Shown here: in pieces, positions 6,639 to 15,258 of the stretch
Layout of the letters: each line of letters opens with the position of its first letter
How positions within the stretch are numbered: position 1 is the stretch's first letter
Assembly: GCA_035620975.1 (NCBI GenBank)
Contig: DASPFV010000034.1
Span: 1-28,208 of the forward strand
DNA: 28,208 nt
Direction: 5' to 3'
From: DASPFV01 sp035620975
GTDB lineage: Bacteria > Acidobacteriota > Vicinamibacteria > Vicinamibacterales > 2-12-FULL-66-21
Notes under the pieces: generated by a model
The model's database searches: none
What the model was told of the DNA's origin: nothing
The model's input: only the letters and a program-made list of their open reading frames with translations
Made by a program: the position numbers and the translations under genes

Positions 6639-9194
6639 ATGTTGAGCAGGTTCCAGGGCCGCATGGCAGTCCTGTGTCTGGCAATGGCGTGCGCCATTCC
6701 CGCCGGCGCCCAGCCGGAGCGGCGGAACGGGGACGCCGAACCGATCCCCACCATCGAGGACCGCACACGCGGCTTCAGGAAGATCGACGGCTTCTTCCCG
6801 CTCTACTGGGACGAGCGCGGCGGGCGGCTCTTCCTCGAGATCCCGAAGCTCGACACCGAGGTGCTCTACTCGACCGGTCTCGCCAGCGGTCTCGGCTCGA
6901 ACGACATCGGGCTGGACCGCGGAATGCTGACCGGCTCGCGAATCGTCCGGTTCGAGCGCACAGGTCCACGGGTGCTCATGGTGCAGCCGAACTACCAGTT
7001 CCGCGCGCACACCGACAACCAGGCCGAGGCACGCACAGTACGCGACGCGTTCGCGCGGTCCGTGCTGTTCGGTTTCTCCGTCGCGGCAGCGACCGCGGAG
7101 CGCGTCCTCGTGGACTACACGGAGTACCTGGTGCGCGACGGAACTGACATGGCCTCGCGGCTGCGCCCGGGGACGTACAGATTCGAATCATCGCGCAGCT
7201 CCGTGTACCTGCCGATGACGACGGCGTTTCCGAAGAACACGGAGATGGAGGCGGAGCTGACGTTCGTGCGTCAGCCGGCTGGTGCGGGCGGACCGGGCGG
7301 CGGCGGCCCTGCCGGCGGCCCCGGCGGCGGCCGAGGCGGCGCTCCCGGCGGGTTCTTCGAAGGCGTCGCCAGCGTCGCCGCCAATCCCGAGGCCGCCAGC
7401 GTGCGGATCCATCACTCGATCGTCGAGCTGCCCGACGAGGACTACCGCCCGCGCCGGTTCGATCCGCGATCCGGGTTCCTCCCGCTGGCGTACGAGGACT
7501 ACGCGGCGCTGCCGGGCCAGCCCATGAAGCAGCGGTTCATCCGCCGGCACCGGCTCCAGAAGAAGGACCCCTCGGCGCCGGTCAGCGAACCGGTGAAGCC
7601 CATCGTGTACTTCCTCGATCCCGGAGCGCCGGAACCAATCCGCAGCGCGCTGCTGGAGGGCGCCCGGTGGTGGAACCAGGCCTTCGAGGCGGCCGGGTAT
7701 CGCAACGCGTTCCAGGTCGAGATGCTGCCGGAGGGGGCCAGCCCCCTCGACATCCGCTACAACGTGATCAACTGGGTGCACCGCTCCACGCGCGGCTGGA
7801 GCACGGGTGCCAGCGTGACCGACCCGAGGACGGGCGAGATCATCAAGGGCGTCGTCACGCTGGGATCGCTGCGGATCCGGCAGGACTACATGATCGCCGA
7901 GGGGCTGCTGACGCCGTACAAAACCGGTACCGAGACGCCGCAGGAGCTGATGGAGTGGGGGCTCGCGCGCATCCGGCAGCTCTCAGCGCACGAGGTCGGC
8001 CATACCCTCGGGATAGGGCACAACTACTACGACAGCGAAGCCGGCCGCATCTCGGTGATGGACTACCCGCACCCGCTCGTCACGCTGCGCCCCGACGGCT
8101 CGCTGGACTCCTCACAGGTCTACGCCACCGGGATCGGCGACTGGGACAGGATTGCCGTCCGGTACGGTTACCAGGACTTCCCTGCCGGCACGGACGAGCC
8201 GCGCGCGCTCGCCGGCATCCTCGAGGAGGGACACAAGCAGGATCTCTGGTTCCTCTCGAACCAGGACCTCGGAGCGCACCCGCGCGTGGACCAGTGGTCG
8301 AACGGAACGGACACCGTGGCCGAGCTCGAGCGGATGATGGAAGTACGACGCGTCGCGCTCTCCCGGTTCGGCGAGCAGGCCATCAAGCTCGACGAACCGA
8401 TGGCGACGCTGGAGGAAGTGCTGGTCCCGCTGTACCTCCATCATCGGTACCAGCTCGAGGCTGCGGCATCGACCGTGGGCGGCATCTACTTCACGTACGC
8501 GATGCGGGGGGAGAACAATGAACCCGTCCGCTACGCGCCGGCAGCGGACCAGCGGTCGGCGGTCGATGCGCTCCTTGCCGCGCTGAAGCCATCCGAGCTG
8601 GCGCTTCCGCCGGAGCTGCTGAAGAAGATCCCGCCGCGCCCGTGGGGCTACGAGACCAGCCGCGAGCTGTTCCCCCGCAACACGGGCCAGATGTTCGACG
8701 CCATCACCCCGGCCATCGTCGCGGCCGACCTGGTTGCGGGGCTGCTCTTCGACGAGGCTCGTGCGGCGCGGCTGGTCGAGCAGCACGCCATCGACCCCTC
8801 CATGCCGGGTCTGGGCTGGGTGCTGGACCGCGTGCTGCAGGCCACGACGAACCCGTTGACGACCAACTCGTACGAGGCGGAGATCGGGCGAGCGGTGCAC
8901 CGCGTGGTGATCGAACGCCTGATGACGCTCGCCAGCGACGCAGGAATGCCCCAGGTTCGTGCGCTCGCGACGGGCCGTTTGCTGCCCTACCGGAGTGTCG
9001 TGATTACCGACGCCACGAATCCCGTCGCGGCACACCGCGCGTCGATCGCGGCCGACGTCCGGCGCTTCCTCGATCGTCCGCAGCCTCCGGCGTCGCGGCT
9101 GGAAGTCCCTCAGGCTCCACCAGGCGCGCCAATCGGCGAGCCCGCGCTGGACTGGCTGCGGCGCGTCGCGCCGCCGTGCTCGTGGATCGACTGA
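6639..9194 (+). CDS. Secreted zinc metalloprotease (DUF5117/DUF4953 type, metzincin motif)
   Basis: An 851-residue exported protein. The N-terminal signal peptide is MLSRFQGRMAVLCLAMACAI followed by PAGA|Q. A DUF5117-like region follows (about 40-200: GFFPLYWDERGGRLFLEIP, YSTGLASGLGSNDIGLDRG), then a glycine-rich insertion at about 215-240, then the catalytic part. HEVGHTLGIGH at residues 451-461 is a full HEXXHXXGXXH zinc site, followed by the Met-turn SVMDYPHP. The C-terminal third is helical and of unknown role. The ATG at 6639 is preferred over the ATG at 6603 because it has GAGGAGGAG just upstream and yields a proper signal peptide. Such proteases are common in Acidobacteriota and Bacteroidota; the substrate is unknown. 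Confidence 0.92.
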   Translation: MLSRFQGRMAVLCLAMACAIPAGAQPERRNGDAEPIPTIEDRTRGFRKIDGFFPLYWDERGGRLFLEIPKLDTEVLYSTGLASGLGSNDIGLDRGMLTGSRIVRFERTGPRVLMVQPNYQFRAHTDNQAEARTVRDAFARSVLFGFSVAAATAERVLVDYTEYLVRDGTDMASRLRPGTYRFESSRSSVYLPMTTAFPKNTEMEAELTFVRQPAGAGGPGGGGPAGGPGGGRGGAPGGFFEGVASVAANPEAASVRIHHSIVELPDEDYRPRRFDPRSGFLPLAYEDYAALPGQPMKQRFIRRHRLQKKDPSAPVSEPVKPIVYFLDPGAPEPIRSALLEGARWWNQAFEAAGYRNAFQVEMLPEGASPLDIRYNVINWVHRSTRGWSTGASVTDPRTGEIIKGVVTLGSLRIRQDYMIAEGLLTPYKTGTETPQELMEWGLARIRQLSAHEVGHTLGIGHNYYDSEAGRISVMDYPHPLVTLRPDGSLDSSQVYATGIGDWDRIAVRYGYQDFPAGTDEPRALAGILEEGHKQDLWFLSNQDLGAHPRVDQWSNGTDTVAELERMMEVRRVALSRFGEQAIKLDEPMATLEEVLVPLYLHHRYQLEAAASTVGGIYFTYAMRGENNEPVRYAPAADQRSAVDALLAALKPSELALPPELLKKIPPRPWGYETSRELFPRNTGQMFDAITPAIVAADLVAGLLFDEARAARLVEQHAIDPSMPGLGWVLDRVLQATTNPLTTNSYEAEIGRAVHRVVIERLMTLASDAGMPQVRALATGRLLPYRSVVITDATNPVAAHRASIAADVRRFLDRPQPPASRLEVPQAPPGAPIGEPALDWLRRVAPPCSWID

Positions 9195-9212
9195 GCAGCC
9201 TCGAAAGCGGGC

Positions 9213-9980
9213 TCAACGCCGCTTCTTCGCGTGCAGGGCGAACATCGCTCCCTGGGGATCGACGCCCACCGCGATCGTGTCGCCTCCCGGCACTTCCATC
9301 GGGCCGTTCACGATCCGACCGCCCCGATCCGTCGTCGTCTCCACGGCCCGCTGGACGTCGTCGACGAGGATGTAGTGGAGCCAGGCCGGCGGCGCGGCCG
9401 CCTCGGACGGCTTCTTGTACATGCCGCCCAGATGGCGGCCGGCACGGCTGTACTCCTGGTAGATGCCACCGGGCCCCATGTCCATGGCCTGCGGCGCCTC
9501 CCAGCCGAAGAGCGCCTGATAGAACTGCAGCGCGGCCGGGACGTCGTTCGTCGCCAGCTCGTGCCAGGAGAACTCGCCGCGCCGGGGCTCGCCGTCGTGT
9601 CCCGGCGCTTCGCCAGCCGGCGAGAAGATCGCAAACACCGCCCCCTGCGGATCGGTGAGCACGGCAAACCGCCCGACGTTCGGAATGTCAGCAGCCGGCG
9701 ACACCACGGCCGCCCCCAGCCCCGTCGCCTGTGCCATCGTCGCGTCGACGTCGGGCGTGGAGATGTAGGCCAGCCAGTGCGGAGGCGCGGCGGCGCCCGC
9801 CGGGAGCCTCGTGACGCCGCCAATCGGCGCGCCCTTGTTGGTCCACATCGTGTACGGTGCGGAACCCTGCAACTGTGTGGTGCCCCAGCCGGTGATCCTG
9901 GGGTAGAAGCCGACCGCCCGGTCCGGGTCGGTCGTCATCAAGTCGAACCACACGAAGCGTCCTCGCGGTTTCTCCGCCAT
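9213..9980 (-). CDS. VOC-family protein with two glyoxalase-like domains
   Basis: A 255-residue protein with two vicinal-oxygen-chelate repeats: residues about 6-120 (GRFVWFDLMTTDPDRAVGFY ... DPQGAVFAIF) and about 132-250 (GEFSWHELATNDVPAALQFY ... DPQGAMFALH). Each half carries the beta-alpha-beta-beta-beta pattern and the terminal DP-GA-F signature. It resembles the widespread two-domain group around mycobacterial CFP30B/CFP32, whose substrate is unsettled, so no reaction is assigned. The ATG at 9980 follows GGAGGAGGG with 6-bp spacing. Convergent with the metalloprotease, with only 18 bp between stop codons. Confidence 0.92.
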   Translation of the reverse strand: MAEKPRGRFVWFDLMTTDPDRAVGFYPRITGWGTTQLQGSAPYTMWTNKGAPIGGVTRLPAGAAAPPHWLAYISTPDVDATMAQATGLGAAVVSPAADIPNVGRFAVLTDPQGAVFAIFSPAGEAPGHDGEPRRGEFSWHELATNDVPAALQFYQALFGWEAPQAMDMGPGGIYQEYSRAGRHLGGMYKKPSEAAAPPAWLHYILVDDVQRAVETTTDRGGRIVNGPMEVPGGDTIAVGVDPQGAMFALHAKKRR

Positions 9981-10026
9981 CGCGCCCTCCTCCGCAGTCT
10001 GCAGCGCCGACATTATGGCCCAGCCC

Positions 10027-10180
10027 CTCGCGGATCGCGGATCCGCCGTTGCTGGATCGCGCCCGGACCGCGGATGGACGCGGATCTCAGCTCGACGGAA
10101 CGTGGATGATCGCTGATGCGCACGGACATTGGGACAGACGGGACGCGGATGATCGCCGATGTGCACGGATATTTGTAAAG
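10027..10180. repeat. Degenerate CGCGGATGATCGC-type intergenic repeats, two 31-bp copies
   Basis: Two direct copies at 10100-10130 and 10143-10173 share 27 of 31 positions. Both begin ACG-Y-GGATGATCGC and end GCACGGA-Y-ATT; all four differences are C/T transitions. Upstream (10027-10090) shorter related pieces occur, such as CGCGGATC, CCGCGGATG and GACGCGGATC. Any open reading frame across this block consists of the repeat and is not gene-like. Similar 'CGCGGATGA' scatter repeats occur in intergenic DNA of many large-genome soil bacteria (recalled, not searched). Confidence 0.8.
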
Positions 10181-10202
10181 ATGAGACGCGGAACGCGGCG
10201 AC

Positions 10203-10390
10203 CCCTGCGCCCTGAACATCGCCGAGGGGACGGGCTGCACACCAACGGGGAATTCGCTCGGTTCCTCAGCTACGCGTGCCGGTCGCTCAAAAAGGTCGTC
10301 ACGTGCCTGGAATTGTCTCGACAGCTCTATCCTGCGCTGCAGCCCTCGACGCGCTCATCGACCAGGGGCACCAATCGCGCACATGGCGCA
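10203..10390 (+). pseudogene. Decayed four-helix-bundle (23S rRNA intervening-sequence) protein gene
   Basis: Three pieces of the four-helix-bundle protein family appear in the correct order but in three different frames. LNIAEGTG starts at 10212, EFARFLSYACRSLKKVVTCLELSR starts at 10250 (matching the family's EFARFL...SL.E....LELA helix), and AALDALIDQG starts at about 10339. At least two frameshifts are therefore needed to rebuild the second half of the protein. The N-terminal half is not recognisable; its place is taken by the CGCGGATGA-type repeats. The remnant points toward, and stops at, the 3' end of the membrane protein gene on the other strand. Recognition is by motif recall, not by search. 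Confidence 0.65.
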
Positions 10391-10392
10391 CA

Positions 10393-12363
10393 CTACTCTT
10401 GTCTGCCTGTTTTCGCGGCGAGCGGCGTGTTGTAGAGCTCATAGCCGCCGTCGGTGAGGACAGGGGTGAGTCCAAACGCGTGGACGGCGAAATCGCGCAG
10501 CTCCGGTGTGGCGCGGTGCGTGTCGACGACAATCCAGCCGATGGAGAGCAGCTCGACTACGGCAGCCGACTCGGCGAGAGCGGCGTCCATCGTCTGCGGA
10601 TCGACCTCGCCCCGCTCGCTCAGCCGCATCAGCACGCGCATCACCGGGTTGCTGCCGTAGCGGTCCACGCCCTCACGCGGCAGCCGGGACAGATACCCGC
10701 CGACGAGCGGCTTCTCGTGCGAGGTCTGGAAGAACTGGTAGGCCGCCGAAAAATCGCCGCGTGAGCTGAGGCCGTCGCGCAGGCCGAACGGCAGCGTCAT
10801 GACGCGAAGCGGTCTTGGATCCGCGGCAATCGCCCGGTAAGCGAGCGGCACCTCCGCCGAGTGCAGGAGACGCGGAGCGGGCAGCAGCTCCAGCAGCAAC
10901 AGGGCGCCGACGGCGCATGCCACAGCGGTTCCCCTGGACGACCGGCTCCGCAGGTGGGCCATGGCGAGCGCCAGCAGGGCCGCGAGGCCGAACATCACCA
11001 TCACCGTCATGCGCGTCGGCATCCGGGCGGCGCCAACGACGGGCAGGTACCGGATCAGCGCCCAGGGCGTCGGCACGTACGTCGTCTGGCCGGCAATGCG
11101 GATGAAGGGGCCGAGCGCCATCAGCGCCCAGAATGCCGTGAACGCCACCATGCCCCAGGGCGGGCGATAGCCCAGGGCCACGATGATCAGAATCGTGAGA
11201 ACCGCCACGAGGGGGACCGACGCGACGTTCTCGACGAAGCCGTTGGGCAGCGTGCGAAGGAGGCCAGTCCCGGGCCCGCCGATGAACGGATTGTACGGGT
11301 TCGGCACGACGTAGGCGAGCAGGTCGACGCCCGGCGCGCTGCTTCGCCAGGGAGCCGGCGGCGTGATCCACTGCGACTCGCCGAAGGGCGAGCCGAGGGC
11401 GTACAGGACGGGACCCAGCAGCACCGCGCAGACCGCGCCCGCCGCGGCGGCCAGTGGCAGGTAGGGGCGCAGCTGCGCCAGCGACCACCTCGCGCGCTTG
11501 CGCATGGCCAGCCACACCCGCCAGGTCACGAGCACCGTCAGCCCGAGCACAGGCGTGTAGAGGCTGTTCACGCTCACGCGGAGCCCCCACAGTTCCACGC
11601 GTCCGCCGCCTCGCAGCAGGATGCCGACGACGAGCCCGGCCACGCAGACGATGGCGAGATCGAGAAGCGAGCGCCACCAGATGTGGCGCACCGCCACCGG
11701 CTTGGCGTCGAAGGTGAGCACCGAGTGCGCGGCCATGAACGCAACCGTGATCAGGCAGTACACGGCATAGTACGGATCGCACAGGAAGGCCCAGGCGACA
11801 ACGGCACCGGCCGCGCACGCCCGCAGCAGAGACGGCTGCGCCGCGATGCGCAGCAGCAGCCACGCGAAGATGGGCAGCGGCGCCGCCATGAGCAGGCTGA
11901 AATGCTCCGCCATCCGGGCGCTCATGAACGGAGAGAATCCGAACAGCAGGCCCGCGAGCCAGCCGCCGGCGGCATCCCCTGATCGGGTCTTCGCGAACAT
12001 GTACATCGCGAATGCGCTGAGCACCACGCTCGCCATCGACAGGAGGTTGAACGAAGCCACTACCCCCACGAGCGGCAGCAGCAGAAAGGCCAGCAGGTTG
12101 GCGAACGTCGTGTAGTTGTGCAGGACGAGCGGAACCGGCGACGTCAGCGCCAGGATTTCGAACGTGAAGAACGGCAGCCGGCCGTGCTCGACGATTTCGT
12201 GCCGGAAGACCCAGAGGTTCCACACGTAGACGCCGGTGTCGCCGCCGATCGGTCCGAGGAGCGCTCGGTCGAGCTGGAGCGGAAGCGGCCAGCTGAAGGC
12301 GACTGCAACGCAGACGTATCCGACAAACGCCGCGATCTCGCGCCGCGGCGCCGGGGCAGGCAT
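10393..12363 (-). CDS. Polytopic membrane protein, possible GT-C-type glycosyltransferase
   Basis: A 656-residue protein with roughly ten to twelve hydrophobic segments. After the first (about 9-27) comes a loop with GPIGGDTGVYVWNLWVF (Asp42), in the position where GT-C transferases hold a catalytic acidic residue. The last ~150 residues (from about 500) are a soluble domain. The layout resembles uncharacterised bacterial mannosyltransferase/PMT-like proteins of this size, but no decisive motif is visible, so the enzyme assignment is tentative. ATG at 12363. It lies 51 bp after the pseudokinase gene on the same strand, and the three genes 18132-10393 may form one transcript. Confidence 0.75.
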   Translation of the reverse strand: MPAPAPRREIAAFVGYVCVAVAFSWPLPLQLDRALLGPIGGDTGVYVWNLWVFRHEIVEHGRLPFFTFEILALTSPVPLVLHNYTTFANLLAFLLLPLVGVVASFNLLSMASVVLSAFAMYMFAKTRSGDAAGGWLAGLLFGFSPFMSARMAEHFSLLMAAPLPIFAWLLLRIAAQPSLLRACAAGAVVAWAFLCDPYYAVYCLITVAFMAAHSVLTFDAKPVAVRHIWWRSLLDLAIVCVAGLVVGILLRGGGRVELWGLRVSVNSLYTPVLGLTVLVTWRVWLAMRKRARWSLAQLRPYLPLAAAAGAVCAVLLGPVLYALGSPFGESQWITPPAPWRSSAPGVDLLAYVVPNPYNPFIGGPGTGLLRTLPNGFVENVASVPLVAVLTILIIVALGYRPPWGMVAFTAFWALMALGPFIRIAGQTTYVPTPWALIRYLPVVGAARMPTRMTVMVMFGLAALLALAMAHLRSRSSRGTAVACAVGALLLLELLPAPRLLHSAEVPLAYRAIAADPRPLRVMTLPFGLRDGLSSRGDFSAAYQFFQTSHEKPLVGGYLSRLPREGVDRYGSNPVMRVLMRLSERGEVDPQTMDAALAESAAVVELLSIGWIVVDTHRATPELRDFAVHAFGLTPVLTDGGYELYNTPLAAKTGRQE

Positions 12364-12414
12364 TGGCAGCGCGATTTTATCCGGCTCATCTGTTTGTGCA
12401 AGGTGGAAGTTTCC

Positions 12415-15246
12415 CTAGGGTGATTTCGGCTGGCTGCCCGCGATCGCGGCTTCCTGTCGAGCCGTGCGTATCACAGGGACGTCGGCGTCGGCGTCCTTCC
12501 AGATCGCCAGCACCTGGCCGTATGCGGCGCGGCTGCCGTCAGCGTCCCCCGACGCGGCCAGCGCGCGCGCCAGCCCCAGGTGCGCGAGCGGAATGACCGG
12601 CGAGAACGGATCTACGCCGCGGTGCTCGATCATCGAGCGGAAATCGGCCGCGGCCTCGGTGAAGCGTCTGGCCGAGAGGCGCGTCAGTCCCCGGAAGTAG
12701 GTGGGAAGCAGCGCAGCCACCGAGCCCCATTCGTACGATGCCGCCGGCCGGAGCGCGGTCAGCGCCTCGTCGAGTCGGCCCCGACGCCAGAGCAGCGCCG
12801 CCTCCAGCACAGGCAGGTATGCGGTGTGCAGCAGCGTGTCGTCGGGGCGCTCGCGCCCGAGCGCGCCGGCAATGGCGTCGGCCTCCGCCATGGCGCCGGC
12901 CAGGGCGAGCGCCGTCGCCGCACGCGCTCTCGGCGCATACGTGGTGGCCTCCGGGACCTGGCGTGCCTGCGCGATCGCCTGTGGAAAGGCGCCGTAGAGC
13001 GCTTCGGTCAGCGCGGCCTGCGCCGCGTACCCGGTGCCCGTTTGAGCGAACTCGTTGCGTCCCGCCGCGGCCACGGTCTGCGCGAACAGCTCGCGGGCCT
13101 CGGACATCCGCCCCCGGAACGCAGCCACCTGGGCCTGCGCGCCCGTCAGGTCGAACCCGCGTGCACGTTCGCGACCCCATGCGAGGTGCCTCTCGGCCTC
13201 GGCGGGGTTGCCATCCATTTCCGCGAGCTGGTACAGCAGCCGCCGCGTCGGCAAGGTCTCGATGCCGAGCGCGACGGCCCGTTCGGCGGCGGCCCTCGCA
13301 TCGGCATATCGGCCGGCGCCCCGACAGGCGTAGGCGAGATTCGAATACGGGAACCCGTGGGCCGGGTTCCGGCGGCTCGCCTCCTCGGCCTGGGCGATTG
13401 CCCGCTCGTAGTCGCCCAGACGAATCAGGAGCACGGCCAGCGCGTTCGCGGGCCGGTAATCGCGTGGGTACGACCGGGTCCACACCTCGAGCGCCTCGCG
13501 CGCCCTGGTCTGATCGCCAGTGACCCGGTCGTGATACTGGTACGTGATGAACAACCGCTCGCGCTCGCTCACCCCGTCCCGGTGCTCGTAGGCCAGCCTC
13601 GCGTATTCCTCGCCCCGGCCGGTCTCCCCGAGTCCGCCGTAGAGGCTCGATAGCGTCGTATACGCAAGGGCGAACTCGGGGTCGAGCGCGATTGCCCGTT
13701 CGAAGAAAGGAATCGACTCGATTTCCGCGCCCGCCGCCCGCCTGGCGGTCCCGGCGGTATAGCTGCGAAGCGCCTCGAGCGATCCGGTCGTCGCCTCCTC
13801 GATGGTGACGTTGTGGCGCTCCAGCGAGGCCACCGATTCGCCCAGCGACCGGCGCATCGACGACGCGATCCGCCCGAGGGAACCGAGCACCTGCTCCTTC
13901 CGCTCCACTTCGACCTGGTCGCGAACGATGGTCTCGCCGGTGGCGCAGTCGGTCGCCACGAGCGCGACGATCGTGAGCCGGCCGACCGCCGAGACGCTGC
14001 CATCGAGCATCGCGGAGGCGCCGAGGCGCTGGCATGCTTCGCGCGCCGCTTCATGGGTCAGCGCGGCATCCGGGTTGCGGCCCATCATGCGCAGGATCTG
14101 GCGCAGCCGCTCGTCGGAAACGAGATCCAGGAACGGCGACTGCCCCAGGTGCACGGTCAGCGCCTCGCGCAGCGTCCCGTCGAAGTCCGGGTCGTTGGTC
14201 CCGTTGGCCACGCTGCCTACGAGCAGCGTGTGCCGGTTCGCCGGCGCCCCGGTCACTCCCCACGTCCACCACACGCCTGCCGCCGCAAGCACGATCCCGA
14301 GCAGGGCGGGAACGGCCCACCGGATGGCCCGCCGGTCTTTGCCTGCCGCGGCGCCCGCGCCGGATGTGGCCGACAGCTCCGCGCGCCGGCGGAGGCGGCG
14401 GAGGTCGCCCAGGAAGTCGGATGCGGACTGGTAGCGCGCACCGCGCTCGGACGCCAGGGCCCGGCTCACGACGCTCTCGAGCCCTTCGGGCACCGACGGG
14501 TTCACGGCATGCACCGGCGCGGGCGAGCCGCGCACGATCGCCGCCGCCAGTTCCGGGGGCGTATCCGCCTCGTAGGCGGGACGACCCGCGGCCATGTGAT
14601 ACAGGATGGCGCCCGCAGCGAAGATGTCCGCAGTGTGGTCGAGGCGTTCGCCCCTGACCACTTCCGGCGCCTGCGTGGGCCGGAACTGCGCGATGGAGAC
14701 GTCGGCGGGCGTGGTCCTGTCGATCGACGTCGTCGGAGACGAGCCGTCGAGCGAACGGGGACCCGCTGACGTCGTCCACAACGCGCTCATGCGGCCGACG
14801 TCCAGGAGCTTGACGTGTCCGTCCGTCGTGACGAACACGTTCGAGGGGTCCAGGCTGCCGTGAACGATCCCCCGACGGTGCAGGGCGGAGAGCGCATCGA
14901 CGATTTGGATGCCGAGCTCGATGACCCGCTCGGACGGAAGCGCACCTCCCCCGAGCGTGGTCTCGAGCAGGTGTCCTTCGAGCAGCTCGCAGACGACGAA
15001 GGCCTGGCCCGCGTCCTCCCCGGAATCGTGAACCGCGCAGACGTGAGGGTGACTGACGAGGGAGGCGATGTGCGCCTCGCGCCTGAAGCGTTCGCGCTCG
15101 TCGCGTCGCGTCGCCCGTTCAGGGCTCAGCAGCCGGACGGCCACGTCGCGCTCGAGCCGCTGATCGCGCGCCCGGTAGATCTCGCCCGTATAGTCCTGCC
15201 CGATTCGCTCGAGCAGCCGGTAATGAGAGATCGTCCGTGAAGGCAC
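12415..15246 (-). CDS. Ser/Thr pseudokinase with transmembrane helix and TPR repeats
   Basis: A 943-residue paralogue of the upstream kinase with the same layout: kinase-like domain 8-290, membrane helix about 309-329, an extracytoplasmic domain about 340-470 (SPFLDLVSDERLRQILRMMG), then TPR-type repeats to the end. Catalytic residues are lost. The glycine loop reads GQDYTG (16-21), the VAIK lysine is Arg38 in VAVR, HRD is HGS (129-131) and the following lysine is Asp133. Asn136, DVG (149-151, for DFG) and APE (193-195) remain. This pattern predicts no normal phosphotransfer but a preserved fold, so it probably acts as a binding or allosteric partner. The GTG start at 15246 lies 12 bp after the active kinase's stop codon. 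The intact frame of 943 codons argues against simple decay. Confidence 0.93.
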   Translation of the reverse strand: MPSRTISHYRLLERIGQDYTGEIYRARDQRLERDVAVRLLSPERATRRDERERFRREAHIASLVSHPHVCAVHDSGEDAGQAFVVCELLEGHLLETTLGGGALPSERVIELGIQIVDALSALHRRGIVHGSLDPSNVFVTTDGHVKLLDVGRMSALWTTSAGPRSLDGSSPTTSIDRTTPADVSIAQFRPTQAPEVVRGERLDHTADIFAAGAILYHMAAGRPAYEADTPPELAAAIVRGSPAPVHAVNPSVPEGLESVVSRALASERGARYQSASDFLGDLRRLRRRAELSATSGAGAAAGKDRRAIRWAVPALLGIVLAAAGVWWTWGVTGAPANRHTLLVGSVANGTNDPDFDGTLREALTVHLGQSPFLDLVSDERLRQILRMMGRNPDAALTHEAAREACQRLGASAMLDGSVSAVGRLTIVALVATDCATGETIVRDQVEVERKEQVLGSLGRIASSMRRSLGESVASLERHNVTIEEATTGSLEALRSYTAGTARRAAGAEIESIPFFERAIALDPEFALAYTTLSSLYGGLGETGRGEEYARLAYEHRDGVSERERLFITYQYHDRVTGDQTRAREALEVWTRSYPRDYRPANALAVLLIRLGDYERAIAQAEEASRRNPAHGFPYSNLAYACRGAGRYADARAAAERAVALGIETLPTRRLLYQLAEMDGNPAEAERHLAWGRERARGFDLTGAQAQVAAFRGRMSEARELFAQTVAAAGRNEFAQTGTGYAAQAALTEALYGAFPQAIAQARQVPEATTYAPRARAATALALAGAMAEADAIAGALGRERPDDTLLHTAYLPVLEAALLWRRGRLDEALTALRPAASYEWGSVAALLPTYFRGLTRLSARRFTEAAADFRSMIEHRGVDPFSPVIPLAHLGLARALAASGDADGSRAAYGQVLAIWKDADADVPVIRTARQEAAIAGSQPKSP

Positions 15247-15258
15247 GCGGGAGAACCG

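Noticed and set aside
10100..10173. Diversity-generating retroelement template/variable repeat pair
   Set aside because: Differences are C/T transitions rather than adenine-specific, and there is no reverse transcriptase gene nearby.
10013..10240. 75-codon minus-strand ORF across the repeats
   Set aside because: Its sequence is a translation of the CGCGGATGA-type repeats (repeated ISDHPRS), with no ribosome-binding site.
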